64,000 bases of DNA from Nitratireductor sp. (GTDB taxonomy: Bacteria; Pseudomonadota; Alphaproteobacteria; Rhizobiales; Rhizobiaceae), in assembly GCA_020637805.1 (NCBI GenBank), contig JACKJU010000007.1, forward strand, positions 62,001 through 126,000, read 5' to 3'. The notes below the pieces were generated by a model. That model saw nothing but the letters and a program-made list of their open reading frames with translations, made no database searches and was not told the origin of the DNA. Every line of letters begins with the position of its first letter. Position 1 is the first letter of the stretch. Shown here one piece after another: positions 8,228 to 16,762 of the stretch. A program made the position numbers and the translations under genes.

Positions 8228-8776
8228 ATGCTTGACGACGTCTATAACGCCAAGATTCTCGAATATGCGGGGAACATTCCGCGCACCGGTAGGCTGGAGA
8301 ACCCGGATGCCACGGCAAAGGCGCATTCCAAGCTGTGTGGCTCCACCGTCATGGTCGATCTGAAGACCGAGATGAAGGGTAATGACCTCGTCGTCACCGA
8401 TTTCGCCCATGACGTGAAGGCCTGCGCCCTTGGACAGGCTTCATCCTCGATCATGGCGCGCAACGTGATCGGTGCGACAGCTGCCGAACTCAAGGCGCTG
8501 AAGAAAACCATGTACGCCATGCTCAAGGAGGGCGGACCGGCACCCGATGGCAAGTTCGAGGAATTCAGGTTTCTCGAGCCCGTCCGCGAATACAAGGCGC
8601 GCCATGCCTCCACGCTGCTTACATTCGACGCTGTAGTGGATTGCCTGGAGCAGATCGAGGCCAAGCTGGCTGCTGCCCCGGTTGACGATGCAGCGAAGAA
8701 GGAAAAGCAGGCAAAAGTGAAGAAGGCCGCGCTCAACGCGCTGACTGCGGCCGGTATCAAGCATCGTGTGCTCTGA
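8228..8776 (+). CDS. IscU/NifU N-terminal-like iron-sulfur scaffold protein
   Basis: A 182-residue protein of the IscU/SufU scaffold fold, on which Fe-S clusters are built in the cytoplasm. The N-terminus ILEYAGNIPRTGRLENP is typical; possible cluster ligands are the cysteines in SKLCGST and VKACALGQASSS, the second followed by the helix that caps the cluster. The canonical third cysteine motif near residue 106 is replaced, and a cysteine in VVDCLEQ may or may not take its place. A lysine-rich C-terminal extension (residues 155-182) is added. The gene overlaps yidD by 11 bases, as often seen in rhizobia. No isc or suf genes are nearby, so it may be an accessory scaffold. Confidence 0.8.
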   Translation: MLDDVYNAKILEYAGNIPRTGRLENPDATAKAHSKLCGSTVMVDLKTEMKGNDLVVTDFAHDVKACALGQASSSIMARNVIGATAAELKALKKTMYAMLKEGGPAPDGKFEEFRFLEPVREYKARHASTLLTFDAVVDCLEQIEAKLAAAPVDDAAKKEKQAKVKKAALNALTAAGIKHRVL

Positions 8777-9131
8777 CATTCAATCTTCCGCAATCGCGTC
8801 CCCCGGCACTGACAACGGCAAACGAGCTGCGCCGGGATTCTGGGGTGGGGAGCGAAACTGGGGCGGCGACTGGCCGAAAACGCCGGGCAGGCTGCTAGGC
8901 ATCGCTCTCCTGCGGCTCTATCAGCTCACACTTTCGCCCGTGATCGGCCAATCCTGCCGTCACCAGCCCACCTGTTCTGAATATGGCTATGAGGCGATTG
9001 CCCGCCACGGCCTTGTACCGGGTGGCTGGCTAACATTCTGGCGCGTCGGAAAGTGCAACCCGCTGGGTACCAGCGGCTACGATCCCGTGCCTGTGAAAAT
9101 GCGCTGGAAAATCCGTTCTTCCGGGAAATAG
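8766..9131 (+). CDS. yidD: Membrane protein insertion efficiency factor YidD
   Basis: A 121-residue YidD, a small peripheral inner-membrane protein that assists YidC-dependent insertion of membrane proteins. The amphipathic stretch LLRLYQLTLSPVIGQSC and the family motif QPTCSEYGYEAI are clear, followed by CNPLGTSGYDPVP. The only usable start is the GTG at 8766, inside the end of the IscU-like gene, so translation is probably coupled. The N-terminal 40 residues are not conserved in the family and look disordered. Confidence 0.93.
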   Translation: MCSDIQSSAIASPGTDNGKRAAPGFWGGERNWGGDWPKTPGRLLGIALLRLYQLTLSPVIGQSCRHQPTCSEYGYEAIARHGLVPGGWLTFWRVGKCNPLGTSGYDPVPVKMRWKIRSSGK

Positions 9132-9136
9132 CCTCC

Positions 9137-9562
9137 ATGCCGATGCCGCAGGAATATTGGCACGCTTCGCGTGACTTCGAAGCCTTCATGGACGACCTCA
9201 AGCAGGAAACACTGCTGGCCACGCACAACATGGTATACACCATGCTGGAAGGCGTTTTCCGCACTTTCCGCGCGCGTTTGACAGTCGATCAGGCATGCAG
9301 GTTCGCCGATGAGCTTCCTCCGGTCTTGAGGGCTATCTTCGTCGCGGAATGGAGGCCGGCAGCGCCGCTGCCATTTGCCCGCCGAGACGTGCTGGAATCG
9401 GAAGTCGCCAAACTGCGTCGCCACCACAATTTTTCGCCTGACAACGCGATCGCTTCCGTGGCAACGGTATTGTGGCGGCACGTGGACACGGAGAGATTCG
9501 AGGCCATGCTCTCTGATTTGCCGCCGGAAGCAAGCGAGTTCTGGAGGGGCAAGCAAACATGA
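9137..9562 (+). CDS. DUF2267 domain-containing protein
   Basis: A 141-residue, probably helical protein. The pattern of a first half (EAFMDDLKQETLLATHNMVY, then TVDQACRFADELPPVLRAIF) and a second half of similar layout (VATVLWRHVDTERFEAMLS then LPPEASEFW) fits the two-repeat DUF2267 family, whose function is unknown. I used the ATG at 9137, five bases after the yidD stop; no strong ribosome site is visible, so coupling to yidD is likely. Its stop overlaps the asparaginase start by four bases, placing all four genes from 8228 in one operon. Confidence 0.7.
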   Translation: MPMPQEYWHASRDFEAFMDDLKQETLLATHNMVYTMLEGVFRTFRARLTVDQACRFADELPPVLRAIFVAEWRPAAPLPFARRDVLESEVAKLRRHHNFSPDNAIASVATVLWRHVDTERFEAMLSDLPPEASEFWRGKQT

Positions 9563-10611
9563 CCGGACACAAGACCAACGCTCCACTCAGGGTCACCGTA
9601 TCGAGGGGCATCGAGGGCAGGTTCACAACCGAAAGCGTTCACCTTGTCGATGCTGTCGTGTCCGATGGCGAAGGTGCCTTGATAGCGGCCTATGGCGATC
9701 CGGACCGGGGCGTGTTTCCTCGTTCCTCCATCAAGCTGCTGCAGGCATTGCCGCTTGTCGAATCGGGTGCGGCCGACAAGTTTGCTTTCGAAGACCGATA
9801 TCTCGCACTTGCCTGCGCGTCCCACACCGCAGAAAGTTTTCACACGGCTGCCGCTACGGAGATGCTCAAGCGCGCCGGTCTCGAACCGCGTTGCCTGGAG
9901 TGTGGCGAACAGCTTCCCTTGAACCCGAGCGACATAGCCATGGTGTTGAGCGAGGGCGGTCCGGGAGCCATCCACAACAATTGTTCCGGCAAGCACTGCG
10001 GCTTCCTGTGCTACGCCGTCCATGAGGGTATCGAAACAAGGGGCTATGTCGGCTTCGGCCATCCCGTTCAGCGCGCCGTGGCAGGTGTTCTGGAACAGGC
10101 GACCGGCGCCCGGCATGGGGAAGACAACTACGGCATTGATGGCTGCTCGATCCCGACCTATCAAATTCCCCTTCGCGCCCTGGCCGGTGCCTATGGAAAG
10201 GTGGCCTCGGGCGATGGTTTTGGCGAAGCACGCAACAAGGCCGTTGCCAGGCTGCGCGATGCGTGCATGGCCAACCCGGAAATGATCGCCGGAACGGGCA
10301 AGTTCGATACGCAGATCATGCAGGCGATGAACGCCGAAACCGGCAGGGTCTTCACGAAGATCGGTGCCGAGGGCGTGTTCGCGGTATCGCTTCCGGAACT
10401 GGGTATCGGTTTCGCGCTGAAATGCCATGACGGCACTGAGCGCGCAGCCGAAGTTGCCTGCGCTGCATTGATTGAATCACTACTTCAGGAAGCCGATTCA
10501 ACGCTTTCGCAATCACAGGCAAGCGCCTTGAAAAGACTCGCCAATCCGCCAATCAGGAGCCGCATCGGAATCCCGGCTGGCGAAATGGCCTGTCATTTTC
10601 CCGAAGTCTGA
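9559..10611 (+). CDS. L-asparaginase, Rhizobium etli zinc type
   Basis: A 350-residue asparaginase of the R. etli type, unrelated to the E. coli threonine-nucleophile enzymes; it hydrolyses asparagine to aspartate and ammonia. The SxxK active-site pair of this family is in RSSIKLLQ (Ser56, Lys59). The zinc-site residues appear as Cys142 and Lys145 in NNCSGKHCG and Cys196 in DGCSIPT, with the same spacing as Ser48, Lys51, Cys135, Lys138 and Cys189 of the characterised R. etli enzyme. No signal peptide, so cytoplasmic. It starts four bases inside the DUF2267 gene (ATGA overlap) and ends the operon. Confidence 0.9.
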   Translation: MTGHKTNAPLRVTVSRGIEGRFTTESVHLVDAVVSDGEGALIAAYGDPDRGVFPRSSIKLLQALPLVESGAADKFAFEDRYLALACASHTAESFHTAAATEMLKRAGLEPRCLECGEQLPLNPSDIAMVLSEGGPGAIHNNCSGKHCGFLCYAVHEGIETRGYVGFGHPVQRAVAGVLEQATGARHGEDNYGIDGCSIPTYQIPLRALAGAYGKVASGDGFGEARNKAVARLRDACMANPEMIAGTGKFDTQIMQAMNAETGRVFTKIGAEGVFAVSLPELGIGFALKCHDGTERAAEVACAALIESLLQEADSTLSQSQASALKRLANPPIRSRIGIPAGEMACHFPEV

Positions 10612-10626
10612 TCGCGGGTTGTCGCA

Positions 10627-11418
10627 TCACATTCCGACACCGCCAAGGTCGATGATGAAGCTCTGGGCCGTCGCGCCCGAGCTATCGTCGGCTGCAAGCC
10701 ACAGCACGATCCGGGCGAACTCTTCCGGGTAGAGACGGCGCTGTATGCATTGCTGGGCAAGATGCTCTGCTTCGCCCTCCGGCGACCACCATTTTTCGAG
10801 CTGTCGTTCTGTGAACACCCAGCCGGGCACCACCGTGTTGACCCGGATGTTGTCAGGCCCAAGCTTGTGGGCCATGGTCGTCGTCAATCCCTGAACTGCG
10901 GATTTGGCGGTAGCATAGGCCGGAAAGAAATCCTGCTTCAGCATCCAGCTCACCGAGCCCATGTTGATGATTGAGCCGCTTCCGGCCTTCTGCATGATCG
11001 GTCCGGCAGCCTGGATGGCGAAGAACTGGTGCCTGAGGTTGACGGCGAAACGGTCGTCCCAATATTCCTCGGTAACATCCAGCCAGTCGTGCCTGTCGTC
11101 ATGGCCGGCATTGTTGACGAGCACAGCAAGACCGCCCATCTCCTCTGCAGCCGCCTCTATGTCCGCCTTCAGGTCAGAGGTATTGCGCAGGTCGAGTTGT
11201 GCGAACCTGGGCTTGTGGACGGTCACGCCATCCGGCGTTTCGAGCGAAAAGCACTCCTCGGCTAGGGTGTTTGCGGCTTCGGCGTTGAGATCGCAGAACG
11301 CCACCTTTGCACCCTGTTCGGCAAACAGGCGTACCAGTGTCGCTCCGATCCCTGAAGCGCCTCCCGTGATGTAGACCGGCCGGTCGATCAGCGATGGATA
11401 ACGGGCAAACTGGCTCAT
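10627..11418 (-). CDS. Short-chain dehydrogenase/reductase
   Basis: A 263-residue SDR of the classical type. The cofactor loop is ITGGASGIGATLVR near residue 18, NNAGHD marks the fourth strand, and the catalytic Ser-Tyr-Lys set is GSVSWM and YATAKSAV near residue 165. NAD(P) choice is not obvious; an acidic residue after the second strand (FCDLNAE) favours NAD. GAGGAG precedes the ATG. C-terminal FIIDLGGVGM resembles sugar or polyol dehydrogenases such as those for rhamnose or xylose, but the substrate is uncertain. It is convergent with the asparaginase gene and divergent from the TRIC gene. Confidence 0.85.
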   Translation of the reverse strand: MSQFARYPSLIDRPVYITGGASGIGATLVRLFAEQGAKVAFCDLNAEAANTLAEECFSLETPDGVTVHKPRFAQLDLRNTSDLKADIEAAAEEMGGLAVLVNNAGHDDRHDWLDVTEEYWDDRFAVNLRHQFFAIQAAGPIMQKAGSGSIINMGSVSWMLKQDFFPAYATAKSAVQGLTTTMAHKLGPDNIRVNTVVPGWVFTERQLEKWWSPEGEAEHLAQQCIQRRLYPEEFARIVLWLAADDSSGATAQSFIIDLGGVGM

Positions 11419-11637
11419 TCGAATCTCCTCGGAATTCTGTATCGTATCCGCTCTGGTGCGGAATCAGTCGGCGCATACTGTCGATTGAATGCTCTCCACT
11501 CAAGTGTTGATCGCTCGTCGCGAACTGGCAGCAGGTTGGCGTGTACGTTGGTCTGATCTTGCCCGTTGACGGCAGGTCGCCCGTGTAACCTTCAGCTGCA
11601 GACGGATAGTTTCAGCAAGCGACTGAATTAATTACGC

Positions 11638-11670
11638 ATTCAGGTTTTCTGATTCCATCAGAACCTGAAT
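11638..11670. promoter_or_regulatory. Inverted repeat upstream of the TRIC-like gene
   Basis: ATTCAGGTTTTCTGA (11638-11652) pairs with TCAGAACCTGAAT (11658-11670) with a two-base bulge and a TTCCA loop. It lies in the 314-base divergent region between the SDR and the channel gene, 63 bases before the latter. It could be an operator or an mRNA hairpin. Nothing else coding is seen in this region. Confidence 0.4.
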
Positions 11671-11732
11671 TGCTCTAAAGCACTCTTGGCCAAATGCGGG
11701 CAGGGTGGCATGCTGCCGGGGGAGGGCGCTTC

Positions 11733-12395
11733 GTGGAACCATTTCAGTTTCTTGACTACATAGGCGTGGCGGTTTTTGCGGCCACCGGCGCACTGGTTGC
11801 TTCGCGCAAGCAGCTTGACCTGCTGGGCTTCGTCTGGTTCGCGGCCTTTACCGGCATTGGCGGTGGCACCCTGCGGGACCTTGTTCTTGGGCAGACGCCG
11901 GTGTTCTGGGTAAAGGAGCCCTTCTACCTGATCGTGTGCGCGCTGATCGGATTGATCGTGTTCTTTACGGCGCACCTGGTTGAGAGCCGGTATCGCGTTC
12001 TTCTGTGGCTGGATGCTGTCGGTATTGCTGCCTATTGCGTGATGGGAGCTGCAAAGGGACTTGAGGCCAGCGGCTCGGCTACCGTGGCCATCGTGACCGG
12101 CATGATGACGGCCACCTTCGGCGGTATCGTTCGCGATACCATTGCAGGCGAGAAATCGGTGATTCTGCGTCCCGAAATCTACGTGACCGCCACCCTGGTC
12201 GGCGCTGCTGTCTTCGTGCTGGCGGCGAGGCTCGAAATGATGCCGCCCCTGGCCGAGGCGCTGATCGCCGCCTTTGCTGCCTTTGCCGTGCGCGCAGGAG
12301 CGCTTCACTTTGGCTGGACCATGCCGGGCTACAGGGCAAGGGCCGGGCGCACGGAAGCCGAGTTGCAGGAACAGGGGATCGTTCGGGAGGACTGA
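11733..12395 (+). CDS. TRIC-type (UPF0126) cation channel membrane protein
   Basis: A 220-residue inner-membrane protein with seven predicted helices, made of two repeats of the UPF0126/TRIC fold. The twin glycine-rich motifs FTGIGGGTLRDLVLG (first half) and TATFGGIVRDTIAGE (second half) are the hallmarks; bacterial TRIC homologues form trimeric monovalent cation channels, while related proteins have been linked to glycine handling. I chose the GTG at 11733 because GGAGG lies eight bases upstream and the protein then begins EPFQFLDYIG as in the family; the ATG 13 codons earlier would add an unlikely basic extension. The gene is convergent with the P450 gene. Confidence 0.88.
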   Translation: MEPFQFLDYIGVAVFAATGALVASRKQLDLLGFVWFAAFTGIGGGTLRDLVLGQTPVFWVKEPFYLIVCALIGLIVFFTAHLVESRYRVLLWLDAVGIAAYCVMGAAKGLEASGSATVAIVTGMMTATFGGIVRDTIAGEKSVILRPEIYVTATLVGAAVFVLAARLEMMPPLAEALIAAFAAFAVRAGALHFGWTMPGYRARAGRTEAELQEQGIVRED

Positions 12396-12398
12396 CGC

Positions 12399-13643
12399 CT
12401 ATCGCAACCGCGCAGGCAGATGCCGGTACCCCCTGAACCTGAGCCGCCCCTCGAGTTGCTCACCGGGGAGCAACCGATAATCGGGGAAGCGTTCAAGGAA
12501 GCGGGATATCGCGATGCGGCCTTCCATGCGGGCAAGCTGGAAACCGACACACAAATGCGGCCCGCCAGCGAATGCCAGGTGCTTGTTCGGCTTGCGTGCA
12601 ATATCCAGTTTGTCGGGATCGGGGAATTGGTCGGGATCGCGATTTGCCGCCCCGATTGCAAGGTGCAGGTTGGTGCCTGCAGGAATTGCCACGCCCGATA
12701 TCTCCACGTCGCAGGTGGTCAGGCGATTGCCAAGCTGGTTGGGCGAAAGATAGCGCAGGAACTCGTCTACCGCTGTATGCACAAGGCTTGGATCAGCAAT
12801 CAGCGCTGCCTTCGGCTCCGGGTGTTGTGCAAGCAGGGCAAGTGCATTGCCGATGAGATTGGTCGTTGTCTCGTGTCCCGCATTCAGGATGAAGATGCAA
12901 TTCTGCAAGAGTTCGGTTTCGGTGAGATAGTCCCCGTCTTCGCTTCCGCTCTCAGCGAGTATCAACCGCGACAGCACATCGGTTTCAGGGTCTCCCATGT
13001 TGCGGCGGCGGTCCGCAACCAGCCTTGAAAGATATGCCTTGAACTCCGTCACGGAGTCGTTGCCTTGTTTCAACTGCTCCGCCGAAAGGCGCGGTTCCAG
13101 TGCACCAAGGATGGCAAGCGACCAGTCGCGCAGCGGCTCGCGGTCTTCCATCGGCATGTCGAACATGTTGCCGATGATCTGGATCGGAATGCGCGAGGCG
13201 AAGTCGGTGACCAGATCGATCCCGCTTCCGGCGTTCTCCTTTCTGGCCAGTCCGTCGAGCAGCATATCGATGGTGTCGGCCAGGCCCGGTTCCATCGCGG
13301 CGATGGCCCTGGCGTTCAGCGCGCCGACCATCACCTTGCGAACGCGGGTGTGCAGCGGCGGATCGTTGAAGACAAGCGAGGTCGTATGATGCTCGTAGAG
13401 AGGGGCGCCCGCGCCGAATTTCGGTTCGAACGGCTTTCGCTTGTCCGAGGAAAAGCGCTCCGTATCCCTGTAGATCATGTCGAGGTCGGCATGACGGGAA
13501 ATGATGAAGCTTCCATCAGGCTGCGGCAGGACGGGCGCGTAGGCAACCATGGCAGAATACCAGGGGAAGGGATCCCGCCGGAAATCTTCCGGCGGGTTTG
13601 CTAGATCGAATTCCAGAATCCGGTCACGGGTGACTTCGCTCAT
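12399..13643 (-). CDS. Cytochrome P450
   Basis: A 414-residue soluble bacterial P450. The haem-thiolate loop is FAGGPHLCVG near residue 360, the oxygen-activating I-helix reads NAGHETTTNLIG near residue 250, and a conserved proline-rich start DLANPPEDFRRDPFPWY is present. It needs a ferredoxin and reductase; a ferredoxin-reductase gene at 36695 could serve but is far away. It begins only six bases after the tctA stop, so it is probably co-transcribed with the tctC-tctB-tctA transporter genes, which would suggest that it oxidises something related to the imported acid. The ATG at 13643 follows TAGGA; a TTG one codon earlier is less likely. Substrate unknown. Confidence 0.9.
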   Translation of the reverse strand: MSEVTRDRILEFDLANPPEDFRRDPFPWYSAMVAYAPVLPQPDGSFIISRHADLDMIYRDTERFSSDKRKPFEPKFGAGAPLYEHHTTSLVFNDPPLHTRVRKVMVGALNARAIAAMEPGLADTIDMLLDGLARKENAGSGIDLVTDFASRIPIQIIGNMFDMPMEDREPLRDWSLAILGALEPRLSAEQLKQGNDSVTEFKAYLSRLVADRRRNMGDPETDVLSRLILAESGSEDGDYLTETELLQNCIFILNAGHETTTNLIGNALALLAQHPEPKAALIADPSLVHTAVDEFLRYLSPNQLGNRLTTCDVEISGVAIPAGTNLHLAIGAANRDPDQFPDPDKLDIARKPNKHLAFAGGPHLCVGFQLARMEGRIAISRFLERFPDYRLLPGEQLEGRLRFRGYRHLPARLR

Positions 13644-13649
13644 CAAATC

Positions 13650-15182
13650 CTAGTCCGGGTCCGCACCTTCCATCTCCGGCCGGTCGGCAATCTTTGGCCG
13701 GAAGTAGCGTCCTACCAGTATCGGAAGAATGAAGCCTACCACCGCGAGCGTCCACAGCCCGATGGAAAGCGGCGATGCCACCAGCGCCCACAAGTCGCCG
13801 TCGGAGATCGTCATCGTGCGGCGCAGGTTCTTCTCCATCTGGTCGCCCAGCAGGACACCCAGAATGATCGGCACCAGCGGAACGTCGAGCTTGCGCAGGA
13901 TCCAGCCCAGGACGCCGAACGCGATCATTACCATCAGGTCGAAGGTCGAGCCGGAGATACCGTAAATGCCGACGAACGAGATCATCGCCACAGCAGGCAT
14001 CAGATAGTTGGTCGGAATCGTCAGGATGCGAACGAAAATGCTGACCATCGGAATGTTGAGTGCCAAGAGCATGAAGTTCGCAATGAACAGCGCTGCGATA
14101 AGGCCCCATACCACGTCCGGGTTGTTCTGGAAGAGCAGCGGACCGGGCGTGATGTTGAGCGCCAGCAGCATTGCAAGCAGGACGGCGGTTGTGCCTGATC
14201 CCGGCACCCCAAGCGCCAGCATAGGCACGAGTGCACCGCCGGCAGCGGCATTGTTGCCCGCTTCAGGGGCCGCCACGCCGCGCGGATCGCCCGTGCCGAA
14301 CGTACCATTCTTGTCCGACAGCTTCTTCTCGATCGAATAGGCAATGAACGAACCAAGAGAAGCTCCCGCGCCCGGCAGGACACCGGCGATGAAGCCTAGT
14401 ACCGTGCTGCGACTCATGGTTCCCCAAACCTTGTTGATCATCTCCATGGGTGGAATGATCCGGCCCAGCTTGACCTTGCCACCGGCCTGATCATCGCCAC
14501 GGTGTTCGAGGAAGATGAAAACCTCCGACAAGGCGAACAGCCCAACGATAGCAACAAGGAAGTCAATTCCGTCATAGAGGTGGACCTCGCCGAAGGTGAA
14601 GCGTGGCACGCCTGTCTGTCCGTCAACTCCGACCATGGCAATCGCCAGACCAAGCGCAGCGGCAAATGCCGACTTGGCTTGGTTGCGGCTTGTCAGCCCG
14701 CCAAGTGTGGCGAAGGCAAGCACGAACAGCGCGAAATACTCGGCGGTACCGAAAAGAAGCGCTACCTTGACCAGCTGCGGCGCCAGGAAAACCAGGCCCC
14801 AGGTCGCAAAGAATGCGCCGAAGAAGGATGCAAGACCCGAAAGCGCGAGCGCTTCTCCGGCCTGACCCTTCCGCGCCATCGGGTAACCGTCCAGCGTTGT
14901 CATGAGTGCCGGTTCGTCACCTGGAATGTTGAGCAGGATCGACGAGATTCGCCCGCCATACATCGCGCCGTAATAGACGCTCGTCAGCAGGATGAGTGCA
15001 GGCGTGGCTGGCAGGCCAAGCGAGAATACCAGCGGAATGAGGATTGCAACGCCGTTCGACGGGCCGAGGCCCGGCAGCGCACCGATGATGGTGCCCAGAA
15101 AGCAGCCGAGTAGGGCCAGCCCAAGATTTTGAAAGGTCAGGGCAACCGAGAAGCCGTCTGCAAGATGCGATAGAGAGTCCAT
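13650..15182 (-). CDS. tctA: Tripartite tricarboxylate transporter, large permease TctA
   Basis: A 510-residue inner-membrane protein with about 11-12 helices, the large subunit of the TTT family, which takes up carboxylates using an ion gradient and a periplasmic binding protein. Family blocks are GTIIGALPGLGPSNGVAIL near residue 25, YYGAMYGGRISSILLNIPG near 75 and GFIAGVLPGAGASLGSFIAY near 265, the two GxLPGxG loops being the signature. The start at 15182 (MDSLSH) follows GGGGAG and lies within the last codons of tctB, so the two are coupled. It is followed six bases later by the P450 gene. Confidence 0.93.
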   Translation of the reverse strand: MDSLSHLADGFSVALTFQNLGLALLGCFLGTIIGALPGLGPSNGVAILIPLVFSLGLPATPALILLTSVYYGAMYGGRISSILLNIPGDEPALMTTLDGYPMARKGQAGEALALSGLASFFGAFFATWGLVFLAPQLVKVALLFGTAEYFALFVLAFATLGGLTSRNQAKSAFAAALGLAIAMVGVDGQTGVPRFTFGEVHLYDGIDFLVAIVGLFALSEVFIFLEHRGDDQAGGKVKLGRIIPPMEMINKVWGTMSRSTVLGFIAGVLPGAGASLGSFIAYSIEKKLSDKNGTFGTGDPRGVAAPEAGNNAAAGGALVPMLALGVPGSGTTAVLLAMLLALNITPGPLLFQNNPDVVWGLIAALFIANFMLLALNIPMVSIFVRILTIPTNYLMPAVAMISFVGIYGISGSTFDLMVMIAFGVLGWILRKLDVPLVPIILGVLLGDQMEKNLRRTMTISDGDLWALVASPLSIGLWTLAVVGFILPILVGRYFRPKIADRPEMEGADPD

Positions 15183-15195
15183 GGCAAATCTCCCC

Positions 15196-15636
15196 TCAGA
15201 AGCCCCACGGACCGCGCGCAAGCGACAGTCCGAGGATCAGGTGAAACACGGCATAGATGCCAACGGAGGTTACGATCCCCGCCACCACCGCACGAATGGG
15301 CGGTGTGCCTAGACGCCAAGTGAGGTAGGTCGAGGCGAACGCGGTCGCCACAACGAAGCCTGCAATCGGCAGGAACTGCGCGTACAGCACCATCGCCACG
15401 ACGGCCAGGCCGATCTCGGCAATACGGCCGAAGGGTGGCCAGAGCGGTTCTTCGTCAGGTCTGAAAATGATGTAGGCGGAGGCAATCGCAATCACGATCG
15501 CGATGACGATGGGAAACGCTTTCGGCCCAAGCGGATCCTGAATAAATGATTCCTGGATCAGGGTTGCGCGCCAAACCATCAGCGCGGCCAGAAGAATACC
15601 GGCGATGCCCAGCAGGCGGTCGCTTTTTCCGCTCAT
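15196..15636 (-). CDS. tctB: Tripartite tricarboxylate transporter, small permease TctB
   Basis: A 146-residue inner-membrane protein with four predicted helices, the small subunit of the TTT transporter. It has little conserved sequence, but length, hydrophobicity, FIQDPLGPKAFP after the first helix and its position between tctC and tctA identify it. The ATG at 15636 follows GGAGGAGAT. It ends 14 bases before the tctA start used here. A terminator-like hairpin between tctC and tctB probably lowers its expression relative to tctC. Confidence 0.88.
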   Translation of the reverse strand: MSGKSDRLLGIAGILLAALMVWRATLIQESFIQDPLGPKAFPIVIAIVIAIASAYIIFRPDEEPLWPPFGRIAEIGLAVVAMVLYAQFLPIAGFVVATAFASTYLTWRLGTPPIRAVVAGIVTSVGIYAVFHLILGLSLARGPWGF

Positions 15637-15671
15637 GCCGTATCTCCTCCACAGCACATGATTGAAAAAAT

Positions 15672-15697
15672 CCGGTTCGCGGATGCCCGCGAACCGG
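15672..15697 (-). terminator. Intercistronic terminator between tctC and tctB
   Basis: Arms CCGGTTCGCGG (15672-15682) and CCGCGAACCGG (15687-15697) around ATGC. On the minus strand, the direction of tctC transcription, the stem is followed by a run of six T residues. It lies between the tctC stop and the tctB start and should cause partial termination. Confidence 0.75.
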
Positions 15698-15714
15698 TTT
15701 GCCAGTAAGATGGC

Positions 15715-16707
15715 TTACTTGATCAGCCCGATTTCCTTGGAAATCGACTGGATGCTGGAGATCGACTCTGCAACGAATGCCTGGAAGGCTTCACCCTGGA
15801 GGTCGAGCGGAGCAAGGCCGTTGTCAGCCATGATCTTCTTCCATTCGTCGGAGGCATAGACCTTGGCGATGTCGTTGACCCAGTAGTTGTATGCCTCGTC
15901 GGACATGCCGCCCGGAGCATAGAACCCGCGCCAGTTGGCACCAACCGCATCAATGCCCTGTTCCTTGGCAGTCGGGAAGGACGAGAAGTCGCCCGGCAGA
16001 CGTTCCGGAGCCAGGACTGCAATCACCTTGATGTCGCCGGAGTCCACGAAGCCCTTGGCTTCCGAGGCATCACCGGTGAAGGCCTGAACCGAACCGGCCA
16101 GCAACTGGGTTACCGCTTCACCGCCGCCATCGAATGCAACGTACTTGATGGTGCGGACGTCATCGATGCCGGCTTTCTTGGCAGCGATGAGAACCTTGAG
16201 ATGGTCCCATCCACCCACGGCGGAGCCGCCTGCGATCGAGACCGACGATGCATCATTCTTGATCTTGTCCATCAGCTCGGGAAGCGTGTTGATGGGGCTG
16301 TCCTTGGCAACGGCGATCACGCCGTAGTCAGCGCCAACAGCACCAACCCAGCGAACCTGGTCCTGCGTGTTGCCGGGGAATGCGCCCTGCGCCAGACGGG
16401 TGGCAGTAGCAGACGATGCGGCTACGATCAGGCTGTTGTCTTCATTGCGCTTGTTGACGACTTCGGCAAAGGCAACACCGCCGCCACCGCCTGCAAGGTT
16501 GGTCACCTGCATGGAGCCGGGGATGAGCTTGAGGTCCTGAAGGGCCTTGCCAACCTGGCGGCAGGTGAAGTCCCATCCGCCGCCCGGGTTCGCCGGTGCA
16601 ATGCACTCGGTGTTCTCAGGTTCGAAGGCGTAAGCTGTGGTGAAAGGCAGAGTTGCTGCAAATACGCCGGCGACAATCGCGCGGCGCGTCATTTTCATGA
16701 GCGTCAT
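15715..16707 (-). CDS. tctC: Tripartite tricarboxylate transporter substrate-binding protein TctC (Bug family)
   Basis: A 330-residue periplasmic binding protein of the Bug/TctC family. A signal peptide covers residues 1-27 (MTRRAIVAGVFAATLPF, ending TAYA). The ligand loop IAPANPGGGWDFTCRQ and the later QVTNLAGGGGGVAF are the usual substrate carboxylate-binding segments. These proteins bind C4-C6 di- and tricarboxylates, benzoates or related acids; the ligand cannot be deduced. GGGAGGATACC precedes the ATG. It is the first gene of the transporter operon and is divergent from tctD across a 90-base region with CTGTCA repeats. Confidence 0.93.
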   Translation of the reverse strand: MTLMKMTRRAIVAGVFAATLPFTTAYAFEPENTECIAPANPGGGWDFTCRQVGKALQDLKLIPGSMQVTNLAGGGGGVAFAEVVNKRNEDNSLIVAASSATATRLAQGAFPGNTQDQVRWVGAVGADYGVIAVAKDSPINTLPELMDKIKNDASSVSIAGGSAVGGWDHLKVLIAAKKAGIDDVRTIKYVAFDGGGEAVTQLLAGSVQAFTGDASEAKGFVDSGDIKVIAVLAPERLPGDFSSFPTAKEQGIDAVGANWRGFYAPGGMSDEAYNYWVNDIAKVYASDEWKKIMADNGLAPLDLQGEAFQAFVAESISSIQSISKEIGLIK

Positions 16708-16762
16708 GGTATCCTCCCAAATTGACTAATCCCCGATAAAGGAGATTATGCCGGATACTAGT

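Noticed and set aside
9289..10428. Open frame of 379 codons on the minus strand opposite the asparaginase gene
   Set aside because: The asparaginase active-site residues on the plus strand are complete, so this is a shadow.
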